From Bifidobacteriaceae bacterium (GTDB lineage: Bacteria > Actinomycetota > Actinomycetes > Actinomycetales > WQXJ01), in NCBI GenBank assembly GCA_031266115.1, contig JAISBQ010000376.1, positions 1 to 9,299 of the forward strand: a stretch of 9,299 nucleotides of DNA. The letters run 5' to 3'. Below, one piece after another: positions 7,301-9,299 of the stretch. Position 1 is the stretch's first letter. Each line of letters starts with the position of its first letter. The position numbers were made by a program, and so were the translations under genes. A model generated the notes under the pieces. That model had not been told where the DNA came from. It did no database searches and was given only the letters and a program-made list of their open reading frames with translations.

Positions 7301-9299
7301 ATCCATCGGTGCGAGTGTCTTACGTCAGTGCCGATCTCGCCATCGCGACAGTTGATGGGACTGGCACCGTCCGTCCTGCCGGTCCCGGCGTCACCCACAT
7401 CACGGCAACCGTGACCGCCGATGGCGGAGCCAAGTCCACCACCTTCCCCGTAGTGGTCCATGCGGGCGCCCTCACGGTGACCAACCCGGACGCCAGCGAG
7501 ACCACGCTGTTCGCCCGCCAGGCGAGCTTCCCGGACCGCACGGTAGATCTCGCCGCCGCAACGGCGGGGGTTCAGTTGTCCGGCACGGTTGTCCCCGCCG
7601 ATGACGCCGCCACCTATACCTACTACCTCGCCCTCGGTGAGAACGAGGGCAACTCCTCCGACACTCCTTGGGTCTCCGAGGCCGGAATCACGCGTCCGGC
7701 CGGTCCCGGTGCGACCGTGACCGCCGATGGCGTCCTCCGGGTTGAGCGCGCCGGTCAAGTGCGAGTGACGATGGTCGCCGACGTCGCGGGCACCAGGTAT
7801 GCCAAGACCGCCACGATCACGACGTTGCCGGTGCCTGTTGGTGGGCGTCCGGTTGTGGGTTCGTCTGGTTTTTCGACGGCTGGTTTGGGGATGGTTGATG
7901 ATTTGGCGTTGCCGGTGACGCAGTCGTTGTTTGCGTTTTTGCGTGGGGTTGGTGGGTCGGATCAGGTGTTGTTTGGTCAGGCCCAGGATGGTGTGAGTGC
8001 GGTTGTCGGGGACTCGGGTTCCGCGAAGGCTGGTACGTGGGATGGGATCGTGTCTGATTCTCATCGTGCGACTGGCGCGTATGCGGGTGTCGCGAGTTTC
8101 GGTGTTGATCAGGTCGCTGATATTCGGGCTGCGTATGCGGCTGGGAGTGTGGTCAGTGTGTCTGATTTGCATTCGAATCTGGCTGTCGGGACTGGTGCCG
8201 GGTCGTTTGGTGTGGACTATGGACGGTCGGTGAGCCCGATCGATCCTGTGGCCCAGATCGTGCCGGGTGGTGCGAAGCATGCGAACTTGGTGGCCTATCT
8301 GGACGAGGTTGCTGCCCTGGCTGCCCAGTACACGGATAGTAGTGGTGACCTGTTCCCGGTGATCTATCGGCCGTGGCAGGACCATAACGGGGACGAATAT
8401 TGGTGGAGTACCCCGAACGCGACCGAGGGCGAGATCCAAGCATTGTTCCAGTTCACGGTCCACTATTTACGGGACGTGAAGGGTGTCCATAATCTGATCT
8501 ACGCGTTCTCCCCGACGGGAACGTTCACGGACGAAACCGACTATCTGTATGGGTATCCCGGCGATAACTATGTTGATGTTCTGGGTGTGGACACCTATTT
8601 TGATGTCCCGACAGGGAACCCGACCTGGTATACCCAACTGTCCCAGAGTGTCGAGATCGCCTCAGCATATGCGGATACGCACGGGAAGATCACAGCGATC
8701 ACCGAGACTGGTATCCGGTATGATGCGGGTGCTCATGGTGCGCATGTGACCGACCATTACCGGTATCCGTTGGATTGGTGGACCAGTGTGGTCGACGCGA
8801 TCCAGGATGATCCGGTGGATGGGTCGGTGGCCTATTTCGCGGTTCCCGCGAACGTGGATACCGGTGAGTTCTGGGTTCCGTTCAAGGATCATGCCACGTT
8901 GGGGAATCATCCGATGTTGGCGGACTTCATCACGATGTACAACGATGATGATGTGGTGTTCGCTGACCGGGTGGGCGCCTACACGACCCTGGTCGGGCCC
9001 ACGGCGGATAACACGATCAAGTATGCTCCGGCAGCGACGATCCTGGCTCCCGCCGCGAACACCCAGGTTGCGGGCACCCAGGCCGTGTATGTGGAAGCGA
9101 ACAGTGCGGTGGTGCCATGTGTGCAACAGTTGACCCCCACCAGGGGTGAGTGCCCGGCCGGGACTCCTGGTCGTCGGATCGCTCCAGCGAGTGTGGAGAT
9201 CAGTGTGGGCGGACAAACAGTGGCCGCGACCGCGGGCACGGGAACGAACCCGGTGTGGACCGCCCAGGTCGATACGACCCTGTTGCCGGATGGTCCGGC
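4258..9299 (+). CDS. Secreted multidomain glycosidase, GH3–Ig-like–GH26 fusion (3' end outside window)
   Basis: The frame is open from ATG 4258 to the right edge: 1680 codons, no stop. Residues 1-42 are a signal peptide (RR, hydrophobic core, ALA before DD). GH3 barrel, about 47-430: RDPRWGRAEESYGEDPY (from 196), KHYLANN (239), nucleophile Asp318 in VVTSDCGAI, a form usual in xylosidase-like GH3 enzymes. GH3 second domain, about 432-806: acid/base probably in EEEDRSNLDLPRGQ (Glu724-726), with a beta-sandwich insert at about 530-680. Then an FN3-like domain (842-968), Big2-like (969-1072) and another Ig-like domain (to about 1196), GH26 (about 1198-1578) and an Ig-like tail. GH26 marks: TGAYAGV, RPWQDHNG, YLRDVKGVHNLIYAFSP, YPGDNYVDVLGVD, nucleophile Glu1483 in ITETGI. 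Likely role: extracellular beta-mannan, glucomannan or xylan breakdown. Substrate is inferred from families, and anchoring is unknown because the C-terminus is missing. Confidence 0.93.
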   Translation, partial: MSSLAPGGSAATRRCAIVLALALAVPLGLASATMTISTPALADDPLPYLDDSGRYTFEERAADLVSRMTRAEKLPQFKAERQYQNASLTNNNGIAPAIPRLGVQAYNWWNEALHGIARAHGNSTNPAQQLINGGEATEFPTGLGVAATWNRDLVRVGMAAASDEARAMNNHTDTVAPAAKHKGLTYWSPTINLNRDPRWGRAEESYGEDPYLTGQIGGQFTIGMQGTDSTYLKTAVTPKHYLANNSETNRHIGSSDLTESELREYYTAAFATVMGEYGAKSMMTAYNRANGVPMSASREFIETLTRRTWGFDGVVTSDCGAINDVYRNNNYRWTPRESDHFVTQQEAVSYTLKAGTELDCMDNAYPNTTQGLEPAYRNGFVTEEDIDVALTRAFKVRMEFGEFDSPDKVPWTGADYTLDTQISAPDHLAASRQMSDEAVVMLKNDRPEASPTPLLPLSAASARDIVVVGPMATYEVHGDYSPSATKEHFTPLQGLQEAADATGATLTYIPGINGVANTDWRRRKPNLGRSNVVARYLNAGGQEIGRVTSVELQASGDFDGWQGSSGNAGTFSTRGAWGASFGTPLQVTNPGTTSIDDIARVQYQFANTGTGDLLPNSRFDIHLNSRTGPIIAQIPLGTSITNNNYAALSFDVATALPDGLTPDMRLYAVWRTDYYQPTFTPAQEAQVAAADVVIAVTGTIAMSGGEGITATVPWVTNNPTDSAEEEDRSNLDLPRGQDLLIQHVAALNPRTVAWIQAVGQINVEPFKDDVAALFWSTYNGMYQGHALGDILWGKANPSAKLPMTYYTDIDDLPNAKDYTLTPTGGRPGRTYQYFTGDVSYPFGYGLSYSSFEYSNLRLSATSVDVDDTITATVDVRNTSSRDGQEVVQLYVTSPNAADPLRPDQQLKGFEKISIKAGTLKQVSIQLKASDLWFWDDDADKRSYDLGAWTLRVAPSSDPTVGVSAPFTVTGALDPELDVVAAVPDGVVLNTQVPGNVIHANLSATRTDQSFYNLADPSVRVSYVSADLAIATVDGTGTVRPAGPGVTHITATVTADGGAKSTTFPVVVHAGALTVTNPDASETTLFARQASFPDRTVDLAAATAGVQLSGTVVPADDAATYTYYLALGENEGNSSDTPWVSEAGITRPAGPGATVTADGVLRVERAGQVRVTMVADVAGTRYAKTATITTLPVPVGGRPVVGSSGFSTAGLGMVDDLALPVTQSLFAFLRGVGGSDQVLFGQAQDGVSAVVGDSGSAKAGTWDGIVSDSHRATGAYAGVASFGVDQVADIRAAYAAGSVVSVSDLHSNLAVGTGAGSFGVDYGRSVSPIDPVAQIVPGGAKHANLVAYLDEVAALAAQYTDSSGDLFPVIYRPWQDHNGDEYWWSTPNATEGEIQALFQFTVHYLRDVKGVHNLIYAFSPTGTFTDETDYLYGYPGDNYVDVLGVDTYFDVPTGNPTWYTQLSQSVEIASAYADTHGKITAITETGIRYDAGAHGAHVTDHYRYPLDWWTSVVDAIQDDPVDGSVAYFAVPANVDTGEFWVPFKDHATLGNHPMLADFITMYNDDDVVFADRVGAYTTLVGPTADNTIKYAPAATILAPAANTQVAGTQAVYVEANSAVVPCVQQLTPTRGECPAGTPGRRIAPASVEISVGGQTVAATAGTGTNPVWTAQVDTTLLPDGP
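5857..6291 (+). other. Beta-sandwich insert in the GH3 second domain, possibly CBM6-like
   Basis: About 145 residues (530-680) split the GH3 alpha/beta domain between VARYLNAGG and YYQPTFTPAQ. The segment contains DGWQGSSGN, VQYQFANTGTG and FDIHLNSRTGPIIAQIPLGT; the last resembles the G-P-I-I...I-P core of family 6 carbohydrate-binding modules. GH3 enzymes often carry a PA14 or CBM insert at this point. The CBM6 call rests on pattern only. Confidence 0.45.
7849..8991 (+). other. GH26 catalytic domain region
   Basis: About 381 residues match GH26 from the entry motif LFGQAQDGVS to the closing FITMYNDDDVVFADR. The acid/base position (Asp1375) and nucleophile (Glu1483) are 108 residues apart, the same spacing I recall for Glu212 and Glu320 of Cellvibrio Man26A. 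Codon use here differs from the GH3 half: from 7819 to 7980 none of 54 codons ends in C. Confidence 0.85.

Noticed and set aside
7171..8463. 430-codon minus-strand frame across the GH26 junction
   Set aside because: It is repetitive Arg/Thr/His-rich sequence opposite the continuous glycosidase frame, with conserved GH26 motifs on the plus strand.

Overview
The window is high-GC bacterial DNA with an actinobacterial gene set. A Pup–20S proteasome operon on the minus strand indicates Actinomycetota, since Pup, PrcA/PrcB and PafA together are characteristic of that phylum. Genus cannot be set from the sequence alone.

Minus strand, right to left (3548 to 1): pup (prokaryotic ubiquitin-like protein, ending GGQ), prcB (catalytic beta subunit), prcA (alpha subunit), pafA (Pup ligase), a 22-codon mini-ORF, and the first 105 codons of hisF (histidine biosynthesis), which runs off the left edge. 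Every junction in this run is a 4-base stop/start overlap (GTGA three times, then ATGA twice), so the set reads as one translationally coupled operon. The mini-ORF is odd: it is a partial duplicate of the hisF start and encodes the same first six residues (MTVAIR) in another frame.

Middle (3549-4257): a 709-base divergent intergenic region. It holds two related 57-59 base hairpin elements in the same orientation, the likely pup promoter region, and the ribosome binding site of the plus-strand gene. dop and mpa/arc, often found upstream of pup, are not in the window.

Plus strand (4258 to 9299, open at the right edge): one reading frame of at least 1680 codons. It encodes a secreted multidomain glycosidase: signal peptide, family 3 glycoside hydrolase (GH3) with an inserted beta-sandwich domain, FN3-like domain, two Ig/Big-like linkers, a family 26 glycoside hydrolase (GH26, the beta-mannanase family), and another Ig-like domain. 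The likely role is extracellular breakdown of mannan, glucomannan or a related beta-glycan, with the GH26 part cutting chains and the GH3 part trimming oligosaccharides. Codon use changes abruptly just before the GH26 domain, and the usual His-Glu acid/base pair of GH26 is Gln-Asp here. These two points, with the hisF start duplication, are the most notable signals in the window. Nothing here amounts to a clearly new defence or mobile system.
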